A stretch of DNA of 64,000 bases from Plasmodium malariae (GCF_900090045.1 NC_041782.1:2385001-2449000), one strand, 5' to 3'. Shown: positions 39,646 through 52,900, counted from the stretch's first letter. Made by a program: numbers and translations. The notes: a model not told the origin generated them from the sequence alone.

Positions 39646-41652
39646 CATATATGTATATTTGAATAAAGAAGATTTTAATGTTATTTACTACCTAAAATAT
39701 TCTTAATTATATATTTAATATAAGAATGATCGCTTAGATTTTATATATGAACCTACGTATGCTTAATTATATTGATGAGAAAATGTAAAAAATATATGTT
39801 TATATTTTTTTGTGAATTTGAATGTTTGAAAGTCCTTTAATTTTTAATTTAATGTATTCTTTCTTCTGAATTAATTATTACGTCCTAATATATACTTATT
39901 TTTCTTTATATATAAATTTCAATGAAAAATATATGCTGTACGTTATAATAAATACATAAGAGAACAATTAATATTATTTTATTGAATTCATTTGTAAATT
40001 TATATTTTGACTGTAATATTTTTGCTATATATCTTATATCATTTTCTAGAATAAAATATTTATTTTCTAAGGTTACTAATAAATCGAATTATTAATTTTA
40101 TATTAACAATTAATGTGACTTGTTTTGTGTATAATGAAAAGAAGTTATATTTATTGTAATGATATATATATATATATTTTAACTATAATTTAAAATTTTA
40201 AATTTTATTTTTTTTTCTTTGTTGTTAATTTCTCAATTTATTTCACAAAAAAATAATATTTTTTAAAGAAAAAATAAAATAAAATAGAATAAAATTTTAT
40301 TTAGAATTTTATTTAGAATTTTTGCAGTAATTTTCTACTAATATTATAAGTTTATAATTGTCATTGTTTCGTTTACACCACATATGTGAAGGAAATTAAT
40401 AAAAATATAATATTTTTTGTTATAAGTATTATTAAAAATAAGAATTTACATTTAATTATATCAATTGTTTATTCTATTCTACAAAATTATATATCTGACA
40501 AAAGTTTTTTGTAAAATACCAAAAAAGAACTAAAATATTAGTTCTAAAATTGTAGCTGAAAAAATTACTAAATAATGTATGTTGGCAAATCATAAAGTTA
40601 AACTTAATTAATTTAGATCTACACATAATAACCCGTATATTAAACTTATATGAAAATTTATATTATTTCGTATATTTTCAATTCTGATAGTTGTATGTAA
40701 CATTCACATACGTATTATACAGTGCTCCTTTTTTTATTCTTTTTAATATATTAATAGTTTCTCATATATATGTGGGTAAAATATAAAAACATTAGGGGGA
40801 TTATTTTAAAAAATCTCCATTTAGAAATATTTGTCTAAATAAAATTTAACTAAAAATTAAATTTTTTAAAAAAATGACAAAAATATAAAAAATAAGTCTT
40901 TATTCGCTTTTAAAGTAAATATAATTTTTTATAGATTGAATAGTACTTTATAAATTGAACTTTCTAAATATATAGTAAATCATAAATTAAAGTATCTGTT
41001 TATGTGACAACTAAAAAATGTGTTATATTTTACAAAACAAAGAATGTTGTACAATTTATTGACTACTTCATTATTTATTACAATTATTTTATAGTTATAA
41101 TAATTAATATTTTATAAAATAAATAACACGTTTTTTTAAAGTGTAATATCTTAGAAATTAGAATTAATAATGGAAAACATCATTAAAATTAGAAATTACT
41201 ATCCTAATATATAAAATATAGCAATAGATCTATATTCTATACTTTTTATTCTGTAAATTAAATTATTATTTCTTAATATTAATATATAATATATTTTTAT
41301 TTTACTTTGAATATTTTCTATAAAAGAAAATTGTGATTAATTGACCATATTAAATAATTATCATATATATATTGAATATTTATGAATGAATTAAAATTAT
41401 AGTAATTTATTTAGAGTTATTTTTTTATTCATAGGTTAAATATTAAAAGTTTGTTATACATTTTTAAAGGTGTTTTATTTAGTTTTGCGACGTAAAGTGC
41501 ACTTTATGTATATATATATTATTATATATCTATGAAATAATAATAAACAAAAATTAAAAAAACACATGTAGTACGATTTGTTATTGAATGTATAATATAT
41601 TTTAATAAATATAATTCTTTTTGATTATACTACAGTTTTGGAAAGCTATATG
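39646..41652. other. Intergenic 2.0 kb
   Basis: No gene is seen. Near 41095-41115 is the TTATAATAATTAATATTTT block common to the 5' flanks of these genes. The stretch 41163-41245, including GGAAAACATCATTAAAATT, is closely similar to 59564-59640 upstream of the pseudogene at 60049. Confidence 0.5.
41163..41270 (+). promoter_or_regulatory. Conserved upstream region, shared with 59556-59670
   Basis: AATAATGGAAAACATC, ATTAAAATTAGAAA and GATCTATATTCTATAC lie in the same order as in the upstream region of the pseudogene at 60049. The CTATATTCTATAC core, about 425 bp before the start, is the block that recurs before the other genes of the family. Confidence 0.45.
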
Positions 41653-42618
41653 ATGGAACAAAAAATAATGTTCTTATTTATTAAAACTTCACTGTTTATA
41701 CTTATACCTTGGGTACGTTATATATACAAGGATTTGTTATGATAGTATTATTCAAAGGGATTTGAATTATTTATATTTTATGTGTTCATTTTTATTAATG
41801 CTTTTCTTTATGATGAGAATATTTTACAATTTAATTAAGAAATATTTACATTTTTAATTTATTTTTAGAGTTCTTTAAATAAAAACTTGGTTGAAAAATG
41901 CAATCTTTGTAGAAAATTAAATTCTAGGAATTATCGACTTTTAGAAAAATATAAACAGCATAAGGATTCAAGTGTAATAGATTTTAGAGCAGAAATGCCA
42001 AATAATATAGTGAAAAATAAAAAGTATATATATAATAATATTAGTAATAAAGGAACAAAAAGAAAGCATAAACACTCATGTAAAAGTTCAATAAGTACTG
42101 AGGAATACGGTAAAAATGTTAAGACAAATAAATGTGGTAAACCTAAAACAAAAGAATATTTCAATTTTGAAGAAAAAATATTTAAAAAACTTGATTATGA
42201 AGATTACGTTAAAAATATCAAGACTATCGAATATAAGGAATATAAAAAACTATCATGTAAAAAACGAAAAGTACGAATTTCCTTACTTTTGTTAGTTATC
42301 CTGGTATTAATACTACCCATATTAGATCTTTCATTAGAAAAATTTATAGATGGTGGTTTGTTGGGTTTATTAGAGTTGTTATCGCCAGTTGTAGCTCAAG
42401 AAGGTGGTGTTGCGTCTGGGGTAGAGGGTGCTTTGAACACTTTGTTAAGCAAAAGCAGTTGGGGTATGTTAGAGAAAATATCTGCGTCAACTATTTTCTT
42501 TTACTGTGTACCTTTCGTTATATTTGTTGTCATATTTATATTTGGAATGATTTATTACTATAGAAAAGTTCTAAAATATGAAAATATTAAGTTCAGAAAA
42601 AGATCAAATAAGAAGTAA
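41653..42618 (+). CDS. fam-l-like Plasmodium exported protein with a shifted splice site
   Basis: Exon 1 starts MEQKIMFLFIKTSLFILIPW (41653; an ATG lies just before, at 41650). The family donor GTATGA is changed to GTTATGA. Using the GT at 41736 leaves phase 2, and the usual acceptor (after 41868) would be out of frame; the second AG of TTTTTAGAG (after 41870) restores the frame. This gives exons 41653-41735 and 41871-42618, 276 residues. An alternative donor GTACGT at 41713 with the usual acceptor is also in frame but shortens the signal to 20 residues. Exon 2 reads SLNKN, then RNYRLLEKY (about residues 47-55), FNFEEKIFKKLDYEDYV, hydrophobic segments at about 164-183 and 235-258, and the tail ENIKFRKRSNKK. 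The loop between the segments is Gly/Ala/Val-rich. Probably functional by splice adjustment; not proven. Confidence 0.8.
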
Positions 42619-44806
42619 TATGTGGTTCCCTGTAAGTATTAATTTAACATTTATAGTTATATCTTTAGTGTTATACATTCCAACGATAATTATTTTTATA
42701 TTATAAACACTATACATATTTATTGGTGTTTTTATTGGGAGACAGTAAAAAAGTATGTTCTTAGTTCTTTTGTTAATCTGTATTTTTGACTGTTTATATA
42801 ATATTCAATTTGTATTGTATGGAATGACCTTATCTTAATTAAATATATAGTCTCCTTATATATATCGGTATATTAAAATAAATTTCATGAATAATATATA
42901 TATGTAAACTCAAATTAATACGTAATGGAATAAATCATATAATTATATTATGGTGTGTTATTTTCTGCTTAACTACAGTTTTTTACCTGGACTTGGTAAA
43001 AAATGATTATTCGTTTAGGTTATTTAAGAAAATTTATTATTATTTTTATGTTAATGGAAAATACGTCTTTTTTTGCATTTGATGTATGGTTATGAAACAT
43101 TTTTGATGTATTGATACGTATATATTTTTTTTTTCCACAAAAAAAAAATCTTAACATTTATTTTATAAAATTGTGTTATGTGAAATATTTTATAAAAGGT
43201 ACTAATGGTAAATATTTTTTTAACAGATTTAATTTTTTGCGTAGTTTAAATGTGAAATTATGAATATATCATAAAGTAATATACTTTTTAATTATTGATA
43301 ATTTATAACTGAATACAAAGTTGGAGATTCTAAATCATTATAAATAAGTGAATTTTTTAAGCTAATCATTATATGATATTTCCATATAATTATAGTGTTT
43401 ACTTAATGTTTAATAAATTATTTGAATATTCATTATAATGAAAGTTTATATTTAAATAAACTATATATTTTATTTAATCTTTATATCATTAAAATATTAA
43501 ATTATTGGACAAAAATTAAGAAAATATTAATACATAATTTGTTTGATTTCTATCTAATTTTTTTGGGATTAAATAATGGAAAGGTCATATTTTATTTCTT
43601 AATATAATATGTGCTATTTTTTAGGCGTAGTAATAATAATTATATTACATTTAACGAATTAGCTTAATATTATATAAAATATTAGGGTTATATAATAGTG
43701 TAAGATATTTTAGGTTACTTAAACAAATTAATATTAAATTCTCAGTAGATTATTATCATTTATTTTGTATACCATAATTATATTATAATTTTTATTTATA
43801 TTCAAAGTAGATTAAAAAAGCACAAATATACATATATAATATATATAAATTATAGCAAGAAAGTATATAAATTCATTTTAAGAATCAATGTTAAAAATTA
43901 AGTTGAATCAATATTCAGAATTAACAGGAAAATATTTATGTATTACGAAAATACTCTTTGTAATTATACGAATTTTAAAGTAAATATATAAAAATTATGT
44001 GAAGTATATCAATGGAATTATAAAAGATATATACATTAATGTTAATTTTATAATAAATTTCGTTTTTTAATATAATAAAACTTTCTTAATAATAAGATTT
44101 TAGAATAAATAAAAAATAAAACAATATACCGGTTATATTAATTGTTACATAACACTATAAAAATATATATAATAATATAAAAAAGTATTTAATAAAGAAT
44201 ATTTTTAAAGAGATGCTAATACATACATAAAGGAAATTTGATATTAAATTAATATGTATATACTATTAAATATGCTTCATATATTAAATACATTTTTACT
44301 CTTATAATTAACGAAAATACGTTAAATGGAATATTTTAATGTTCTTAGAATAAACACATCTGTAAATTAATTTTTGTTTTTTTTTTAAAAATTACATATA
44401 ATGAAAAATATGATCAAAAAAATTGAATTCTTTAAAAAAGATAATGTAATTATATTTGAGGATTAACAGATTATTTCAGTCATATTCTAATAATGCACTG
44501 TTATGTATATACATAATTAAAATGGTATATAAATATGAATTACTTATATCCTTATTTTACTATTTAAACAAAATTATTATAATAACATAGGAAGTAAATG
44601 ATAGAAAAAAGGTTATCTTCGTTATAAAATGTAAATGAAAATAAGCATATATTTATTTTAAATATATGTAATTTCAATATAAAAAATATGAATTTTTATA
44701 GATACATATCTTTAATATATATTATATTTTTCTTATTTTATTGTAATAATACTAAATTTTATTTTTGAAGATAAATTGATCAAGTTCATAAAAAGGTAAT
44801 TAAGTA

Positions 44807-44837
<31 letters not shown>

Positions 44838-46568
44838 TAAGATTTTTTAAAAAATATTCTTTTTAAATATAATTTGTAAAAATTACATTTTACATATCAG
44901 TTTATTTATTACTAAAATGGGTAGTCACTATAATTTCATTGTTTTTAATATTTTTTGTTATTCATTATAGATATACAATTAAGTAAAAATATATGTAATA
45001 TTATAGTAGTATATATAATAATACTTTATATAAGTAAATGTTGTCAAGATGCTTAATTTTATTTTTGATAGAAACAATATATACATATAAATTAAATTGA
45101 GAGTTCATTGTGGACATAAAGAAATCATATGAAAATAATATTTTATATATTAATTAACATTGTATATTAATATATCATATATATCCTATTTTGAAAAAGG
45201 AAAAAAATATCCTTTTATACTTATAATGCTTTTTTGTTTACTAATATTTTACGAAATATAACAGGAGATTGCGTTATATTCATTATCTTTTTAATATAAA
45301 GTGGAAAATCTAGATATTCAATATGTGTAAACTTTCGTTGGTTAAATTCATATAATGTTATTAATTTTATCTTAATATATTTTATGTTTGATTTATTATA
45401 AAAATATATAACGATAATAAGAAGAGGGAGAAAATTTTCACTTATTTCTGATTTTTATGGAATATAATAAACTTTATTTTTTCTTCTGTTTTTTACAACT
45501 TTAAAGTTATTTTTATTCTAAGATTATATAATTAATCCGAAACAATATTTTCATTTGTTTTTCTGAAATTTTTACTAAAAAATCTTTTATATTATTATAT
45601 TAATCTCTAAATATATGAGCGAATGTTATATGCATATATAATAAAGTAAAGAAATTTAAATGGTAAAATGATACAGTAATAGCTTTTATAGCTAAAATAT
45701 ACGCATAATAGATACGTAGAAAAGTTTGGACAAATATCCTTTTTGAGTTATACATAATTATAGATAAAAATATTTATAGAATTATTAAATCGTTATTTTA
45801 TATTATATATATTTCATTATATGTAGGTTTATGTAATATATATATAAATGCTTTTTGTTACTTCTCAGTTATGCCATAATGAATGATAAATAAATGTACT
45901 TAGGTCTACTATTAATATATATTTTTCGTTATCTATGAATTTTTATTAAATAAAAAAAAGTATTCTTTTTATTATTATAATAAATAAATTATATTTAATA
46001 AATGAACATTAAATCAGTTTATTGGAAAAATACTATATTAGACTGCAAACAATATTTTACTTAAATTTTTACATAAATATTAAATTATTCTTTAAGTAAT
46101 ATATTTTGAGTAGTTAATAAAAGAACAATATAAAAATATCAACTTTCCTAAAATTTTTTTAGTAAAAATAATTTTGACTCGTTTAACTTATTAAAAAAAG
46201 TATTATTATAAAATTGATGTCTATTTATTTCGTTGTTAATAGTTAGTAAAAAATTATATACTAGTAAAAACTTTATATTTTAATTTCTTAAATATTATAA
46301 GAAGTAATATAAATTTTGATTTGATTTTTACATGAAATATAAAAAACTGTATATGGGAATATTAAATTTTATTATTGTTCATTTAGTCACATTTATTAGA
46401 ATTTTTTAAGGATGGTTGTAAGTGTATAATTATACATTTAATTTACGTAATAATTTTTATGAACTATATTGTATATTATAATATACATATTATTTAGTAT
46501 TAATTTCTTAAAATTCTTAATATATTTATATGTTGTTAATTTAATTTTTATTTTTATTTTTTATTTTT
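42619..46568. other. Intergenic 3.9 kb, no gene
   Basis: No gene is seen. A variant of the 3' element (TATATCTTTAGTGTTATA) is at about 42659-42676. Near 44415-44470 a stretch around AAAAATTGAATTCTTT resembles 29278-29330 and 7365-7425, which lie downstream of STP1 in the two duplicated units, but no STP1 follows here. A run of 24 A is at 44806-44829. The open frame at 43422-43607 is not called. Confidence 0.5.
44806..44829. repeat. Poly-A tract of 24
   Basis: The longest A homopolymer in the window, in a gene-free stretch. There is no retroelement body or target-site duplication next to it, so it is ordinary AT-genome slippage sequence. Confidence 0.85.
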
Positions 46569-47335
46569 GAGAAATTAGAGAAAGGTAAGAAAGATATAAT
46601 TTTTGCAGTTTTTGAAGAAGATAATGGGACTAGGGTTTCTGCATCATCTGAATTATTAACTCCTATAATGTACCATAAAGATTTATATAATATTGGTTAT
46701 ATGATTCATAAAAATTTAAAAATGAGAAGTATATTACACACATTAGTTAGTGTTAGTGAAGATATTATTACACAGGAATTCTGTGGTTTATTGAATTAAT
46801 TTTTAAACACCAAAAAAATTGAATACGTATCTGGAAAGCCTAGTTATGAAAGTAACACATAATTAAGGAAAGGAAAGTTTGAGTAATTGTGGCAAAATTT
46901 AAAGGAGGACGTAAGTGAAAGTAATTGGTGCAATAGAAATAAAACCACCTAAAATTGTTCTGTTTCACTTGAATTAAAAACTGCTTTGTCTGTGGGTTTT
47001 AAACTTGTAGGAACATTTCTTATTACTTGTTTTTTATTGTATAATATATTATGAGTATTACCGTTATAAATTGTAAAAGTTCAGTATAAGATTGCATTTA
47101 TCTTTTATTAAAATATTATTTTTGTTATATATATATAATATAATTAATTCTTTTTCATTTTATATAATTGTTTAGTTCCTTTGTACCCCGGATCTATAAT
47201 TGTTTAAATAATAAAAAAAAAGGAATAATATATAACATAGTTCCAGTAGAAACATTTGAATTATTAGAAACTTCTGTATATGGGATTTTATAATCTGAAA
47301 TTGGAAGAATTAGTATGGGTTATCATTCTGTATAA
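46569..47335 (+). pseudogene. Degraded multi-exon gene with PIR-like C-terminus
   Basis: A frame open without a start codon to a stop at 46797-46799 reads EKLEKGKKDII, then SELLTPIMYHKDLYNIGYMI and LVSVSEDIITQEFCGLLN. It is clearly richer in G+C than its flanks. Beyond the stop, other frames give LWQNLKEDVSESNWCNR, a stop, then SLELKTALSVGFKL and a hydrophobic segment (about 46960-47050) like a transmembrane exon end. After an intron-like stretch with a TTGTTTAG acceptor near 47175, short frames give FVPRIYNCLNNKKK and FELLETSVYGIL, with GYHSV and a stop at 47333-47335. TM, then F-x-P, basic stretch and GYH ending is a PIR pattern, but the N-terminal part matches no PIR I can recall. At least four stops or shifts make it a pseudogene. 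The family call is uncertain. Confidence 0.5.
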
Positions 47336-48642
47336 AATTAGTAATTTACGTATAAAAATAGCTAAGCGGCCTATTTATATTTGTATATAAAGTATGAAAA
47401 GTTTAATAAGTGGAAGATTCTATTATACAGTAAAAAGAACTATAAATAGTGTAATGATTATTTAAGTAATGCATAGAAGTACTGTGAGCATTATTTTACG
47501 CTTATAACTATAAGTCAATGTTAATTCTATTTAGAATATAATATATTAGAAACATTTCTAATATATTACAGATTATTAAAAAATATATATGATCAATATA
47601 TGATATTTTATTGAAGAACATATATAATTCCTTAATAAAATATGATTATATAAAAAAAATTTATAACACATTATAAAAATCTTTTTATATATATAATATG
47701 TAAAATTTGTACATGACATAACGAAAAAAAAAAAAGAAAAATTTATATAGTTATATTTAACAAAATAAACTATGAAGTTTTTATTGATTTAGAGAGCAAA
47801 TATTTAAAGTATAAATAAATTAAAAATTGAACCTATGTAAATACTCATATTTAATAATATAATATAAATTTATTTTATTATGTTCGTTACATAATAAAAG
47901 TAGACTTAATCTGTTATGTTCTTTTACCGGAACCCTTATACGTGTGAAATTTTTTTTTTTTTATTATTCCACGTGAACAGTGAAACGTATTAAGGAATAT
48001 GGAAAAAAAAAAAAATTTCTTTAATTAATTCATCTTTATGTAAAATTTTTTTTTTTAAAATAATTTCTATAATTAATGTGTAATTAATAATATAGAAATG
48101 TTTATCCTATGTGTTTACAACGCATAGTGGATGGGGGAAACAAAACAAATTATATAGTATAATTATATATTATTCAAAATTTACAGATTTTGTTTAAATA
48201 AAAAATTTATATGAAGTATTAGGAGGAATATATAACAAATAAAAAATTCAATAGAATAAAATGTCTAAAGTTAACCTTGGTAAGTTAACTAAAATAAGGA
48301 AAAAACAAATACTTTCCAAATATATGAGGAGAAAATGATACATATATAAAAAGGAATAGTTTTTAAAAGCACATATATTGTAATCATTATATATAATTAT
48401 TTATATAAAAATTTAGTAAATAAATGATAAAGTATGTTAGGGAAAATATAAAATAATATTAATATTATATGTTTAGATAAATAGTTGGAAAGAAAATTAA
48501 AACAATTTATATATTACAGAAATATTAGATAATTATACATACATAAATGTAAATTCAAGCTGTTAAATATTAACAGTTTTAAGGTTATTTAAATTATAAT
48601 GTATTACCTTTAAAGATTTCTAAAAATAAATTTTTATAATAT
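47336..48642. other. Intergenic 1.3 kb, no gene
   Basis: Homopolymer-rich AT sequence between two convergent genes. It shows no open frame of note and no repeat beyond short A and T runs. Confidence 0.5.
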
Positions 48643-49711
48643 TTATTTATCCATTAAAGCCTTTTTATGACATTCATATGCTGCACAACGTTTAAGCGTT
48701 CTATGGCATTTGAAATATCTTGTCAAAACAAATATCACTGATGCAATAATTGATGCAAATGAGAACAAAACGTATGGTGAAGCATGCGCAATGGGACTAA
48801 TTAAAATAGATCCCAAAGTGGTGGTCCAAATTGGGGATGTAGCCTTAAGCAAACCCTTATTATAAGGAATTCCCATAATTGTTCCCATTTGTTTATTATT
48901 TTTTGACATTGCACTTATTAATGCAGATTCATAGTTTGCATTTTTTTTTCTTAAGTACTTAACTATCTTTGATGAACCTTCTTTTTCTTTTGGTGTATAT
49001 AGCACAATTTCATTATTTTTTGATGGTACTCTTCCACGTCTTTTATCATAAGAATCATTATATTTTTGTGCATAAATTGGTGTTACTTCATTTCTTTCTT
49101 CTTCTATTTCTTCGTCATTATCATAATATTTATATGTTTCATTATGGTGTTTTCTAGAAGTTCCATGATCATTTGAATTATTGGACGTAATTACATAATA
49201 AGTATTACCTCTTGAAGTATTAGGCATAATGCCACTGTTTATTTTATTCAATATTTTATTAAAATCTCTCTGAAATGTTTCATCTTGCATGTTTGAATTA
49301 TATTGTTCTTCAAAATGGTTATCATATGGACCTGCTAAATTCACTAAATTTTGATTGAAATTTTTATAATTTTTTGAAGCTCTTTCATTTCCCTGTAATA
49401 ATCTGCTAAATCTGACACTTCGATTTTTATTTTTGGGGAAAATTTCCTTACCCAATGATTTATCAAAGACAGTTGACTAAGAATTAAGACAAATATATAA
49501 ATTTAAAAATAAAAATGATTTATTTTTCAATATATTAAAAAATATATAGTTTGTAATCTGAAGAAATAAAATAACATAAAAACATAGAAATTTTTATGCA
49601 AAAAAAAAAAAACAATTAACTCACGTCATTAGAGCTCTGAGATGTTAATATTAAAACGGTAATTATAGAAATTTTAATAAAGAAAGAGAATTTATTTGAC
49701 TTTTCTTTCAT
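48643..49711 (-). CDS. Plasmodium exported protein, Pv-fam-d-like, two exons
   Basis: Exon 1 is 49711-49625 (87 nt, MKEKSNKFSFFIKISIITV, signal peptide). The donor is GTGAGT, phase 0, and the acceptor TTCTTAG leads to exon 2, 49476-48643, beginning STVFDKSLGKEIFPKNKNRS; 306 residues in total. RFSRLLQGNE at about residues 51-60 occupies the place of the PEXEL site but does not fit RxLxE/Q/D exactly. A hydrophilic middle with FQRDFNKILNKI, an acidic run DNDEEIEEE and the block EIVLYTPKEKEGSSKIVKYL follows. Two hydrophobic segments lie at about 242-260 and 262-282, then a Cys-containing basic tail (KCHRTLKRCAAYECHKK). The SRLLxG-E, VYTPxK and KYLxK-YE-A-I-A-SK blocks recall Pv-fam-d proteins; this rests on memory and is moderately sure. 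Likely exported to the host cell; function unknown. The gene is isolated, with more than 4 kb without genes upstream. Confidence 0.8.
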
Positions 49712-49952
49712 TGGTAATATTTTTGTTTTATAAATTTTCTTTAATAATATATTACAAATTATATAATGTATAATTGTTAGGTATATACGATTTTGTATAT
49801 AATTATCTATTAGTTGTTTTAGCGTAAATTTTGTTCATAGTTTTACATTTTTTTAAAATTTTAAATACTCTTTTTATTCTATATAAATAAAACGAATTAA
49901 AACCTAACTATAAATGTATATTGAAAGTGTGAAATTGAAAAAAGCTACATAC

Positions 49953-49977
49953 TATATATATATATATATATATATAT
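49953..49977. repeat. TA dinucleotide repeat upstream of the fam-d-like gene
   Basis: A 25-bp TA run about 240 bp upstream of the start of the minus-strand gene at 48643-49711. Confidence 0.85.
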
Positions 49978-52900
49978 TCTGTTAATTATTTTATATATAA
50001 AAATATTTAAAAAGATGCTACTAATATAATTAAAAATAAAAATAAAATTCATGAAATTTTAAATATCAAAAACACAGAATAAGTCTCTATGCAAAAAAGT
50101 TGCAACTAAAATAACCTATCTCAAAAAAAAAGAGAAAAAATAATTTGTTCTCATAAAACATAATAACAGAAGAAATTGCAGCTGATTTGGTTAAAATTAT
50201 GAATTAAATTAAAATAAAAAAAACTTGTAACATAATAAAAATAAATTATATTGAATATATATTTATTATTATAAAACTCAATAATACTAACGTTAAAACG
50301 AACGATAATTCTTTTAGAAGTTAAATCTTGTCTCAAGGATATACAAATGGCTATTGATATATTTTGTTCTAACCAAGGTATTGAATAAACAAGTATAAAA
50401 TATGAAAAAAAAAATTAGAAACTTCATGTGCAAGGAAAGATTAAAAAATAAAGTATACATATAATAAAACTATAAAACAATCAATATTTATTAAGCATTA
50501 AATTTAAATTATAAATTTTTTATTTGTTATTATATTTATTTGGTGGTTTATTGCATTTATATTTTTTATAAATAATTTAAAAAAACATTATAACATATCA
50601 TTGTATTGGGCCAAGCATATACATGTAAATAAAATAGTTCATTTGTTCATAAAATATTATAAGAAAAAATATTAAAACATATAGCAATTGGCGTGTTAAA
50701 TTATTATATTATGCATCTTTGGTTATTCTGGAAGAAGAAAATGTAAATACTGAATATAAATATAAAAAAAAGATAAAGAAAATAAAGATTGAATAGTAAT
50801 AATTATAATAAAACTAGGCGCAAAGTTAAAAGCTATACTCATTGATAAAAGGTTAAATTATAATTGGTATTCTTCATAAAATAAAATAAAAAAAATTAAT
50901 TAAAAAATTAAAAATGTATATTTATGATAAAATTAATTACAATAACTGTGTTGTTATACAAGAAGCATAATTTTTTTTTTTAAAGAATTCCAAATTTCTG
51001 TTTTTTTATTATTACTAACGTAATATCATAATATATTAAACATAAACGTTTCTGACATATTATATAATGGAAATACTGTAGTAAAAAATGATAGAAAAGT
51101 TTACGTTAGGGTTCTATTACTACATAGTGCCATATATATATATTGTGTTTTTTTTGTTATTGCTGTGCTATATTTTTTCTAATGGAATAATGCAGAAGGC
51201 TAAATAACATAAGCTGCTATACGCAATAAGCAAAATATTCTAATAAATTTTTTTTTTTTAAATTATATATATATAAATAAAATATTATATTTTCATAAGG
51301 TTATTTGTATTTTTTTTCTTTTTTATTGCTTTAACCAAGTAGCTTTTGAAAGAGGAAACATCTTTTCTAGTTTTGTTATTGCTTCCACATTGAAATGTTA
51401 GTACTTAAATAATCCACACACAAATATATATTATACATTTTGAAAGAGAAAATTTATTAAGAAATGTATATTTTTATTTCATTTCCCCGGCTAAATATGA
51501 CAATAACAGTTTAATATTCTTAATATATTACAAATAACAATTAGAATTCCCTCTTTGGAATTGTTACACTGAAATTTGATAATTTTATGTTATTCCTTTT
51601 TTTCTTTTCATTATTTCACTTCAATTTTTTTTTTTTGCAACAATTACATTCCTATAATAAAAAAGAAAAATGTTTAATTAAATATTTTATTTTTCATTAG
51701 CAAACAGTGCATACATGAAGTTTTTAATATAAAAATTCTTCTTAAGATTTTTTTTTTTATAATAAATATATAAATTTGAAAAAATCACTTATTTAAAATG
51801 TGATGACTTTCTGAAAAAATATATAAAAATATATTTTTAATGAGACATTCCTTCTTTTTGTTAGTATAGCATCGTTGCTTATTATCCATTAATTATAAAA
51901 GGCAGCAATTTTAACAAAGGATTATTTTTATTCTATCTATATAAAAGTTATTTAATTATGAGTATAATTTATAATATTTCAGCTCTTTTATTTCAAAAAT
52001 AATAGTGCATAGTTTTATAATATTAATTTAAGATTTAATAAGTACATAATATATATTGTAATAGAAAAAAAAAAAAATTATTTTTTAATTATAAAAATGT
52101 TCCAAATTTTTATGTTAAATAAATAATTATGTTTTTTCGTTTAAATTTGATTTTAATTTCATGTGTATAAATTTTAATATCGACTGCTTCTTTTAGGAGA
52201 TAAAGAAAAAATATGAAAAAAAGTATTGTTAATTTTTAAAAACATATTTAGGGAATTAATAAAAAAAATATATGAAATTACAATTGTTAATAAATAATTG
52301 GTAAAATAATTGTAGTTAAGGTTATGAATAATACTGTTTACTATTTGTGGAATTTAAAAGAATATTAAAAATTAAATGTTTTATTATATTGTTATTACTT
52401 TCATTTTTAAATAAAAAATTTGAAGTATATTTATTACATATATATGTAGCATATAGTCAAACGCTTTTTTAATTAATAGTGTTTGTCCAACTCTTATTCG
52501 TATTTCTTGAAAAAACATTATTAATTATATTATTAACCCTTGCAAATTCCCTAATTATTGCTATTTTTATATAGAAAAAAATTATTTCTTTTAAAAAAAA
52601 AAAATCTCAAATGTCTGACATTAGCAGTAAAATTAGTAACGAATGTAGGCGTAAAGCATCATATGTTACTGATTGTATCATTATTTTTGAGAAATACAAC
52701 CATAGAAGGAAAATAAATATATTAAACTTCTTTATTAAAAATGTTCTATTTTTTATTTTAATTGAGATAATGCATTTTGTCAATATATATTTAATATGTA
52801 AATAAAATTTATGCATTTTTGTAATGTTTTTTTATGTTTTTTAAAATATGTTTTTATTCTTGTTGGAACAAATATACATACAGATATACGTAGATGTTTT

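Noticed and set aside
41931..42164. Minus-strand 77-residue frame
   Set aside because: Antisense to exon 2 of the gene at 41653.
49953..49977. TA run as a possible recombination or cruciform site
   Set aside because: TA runs of this size occur many times in the window; nothing marks this one as special.
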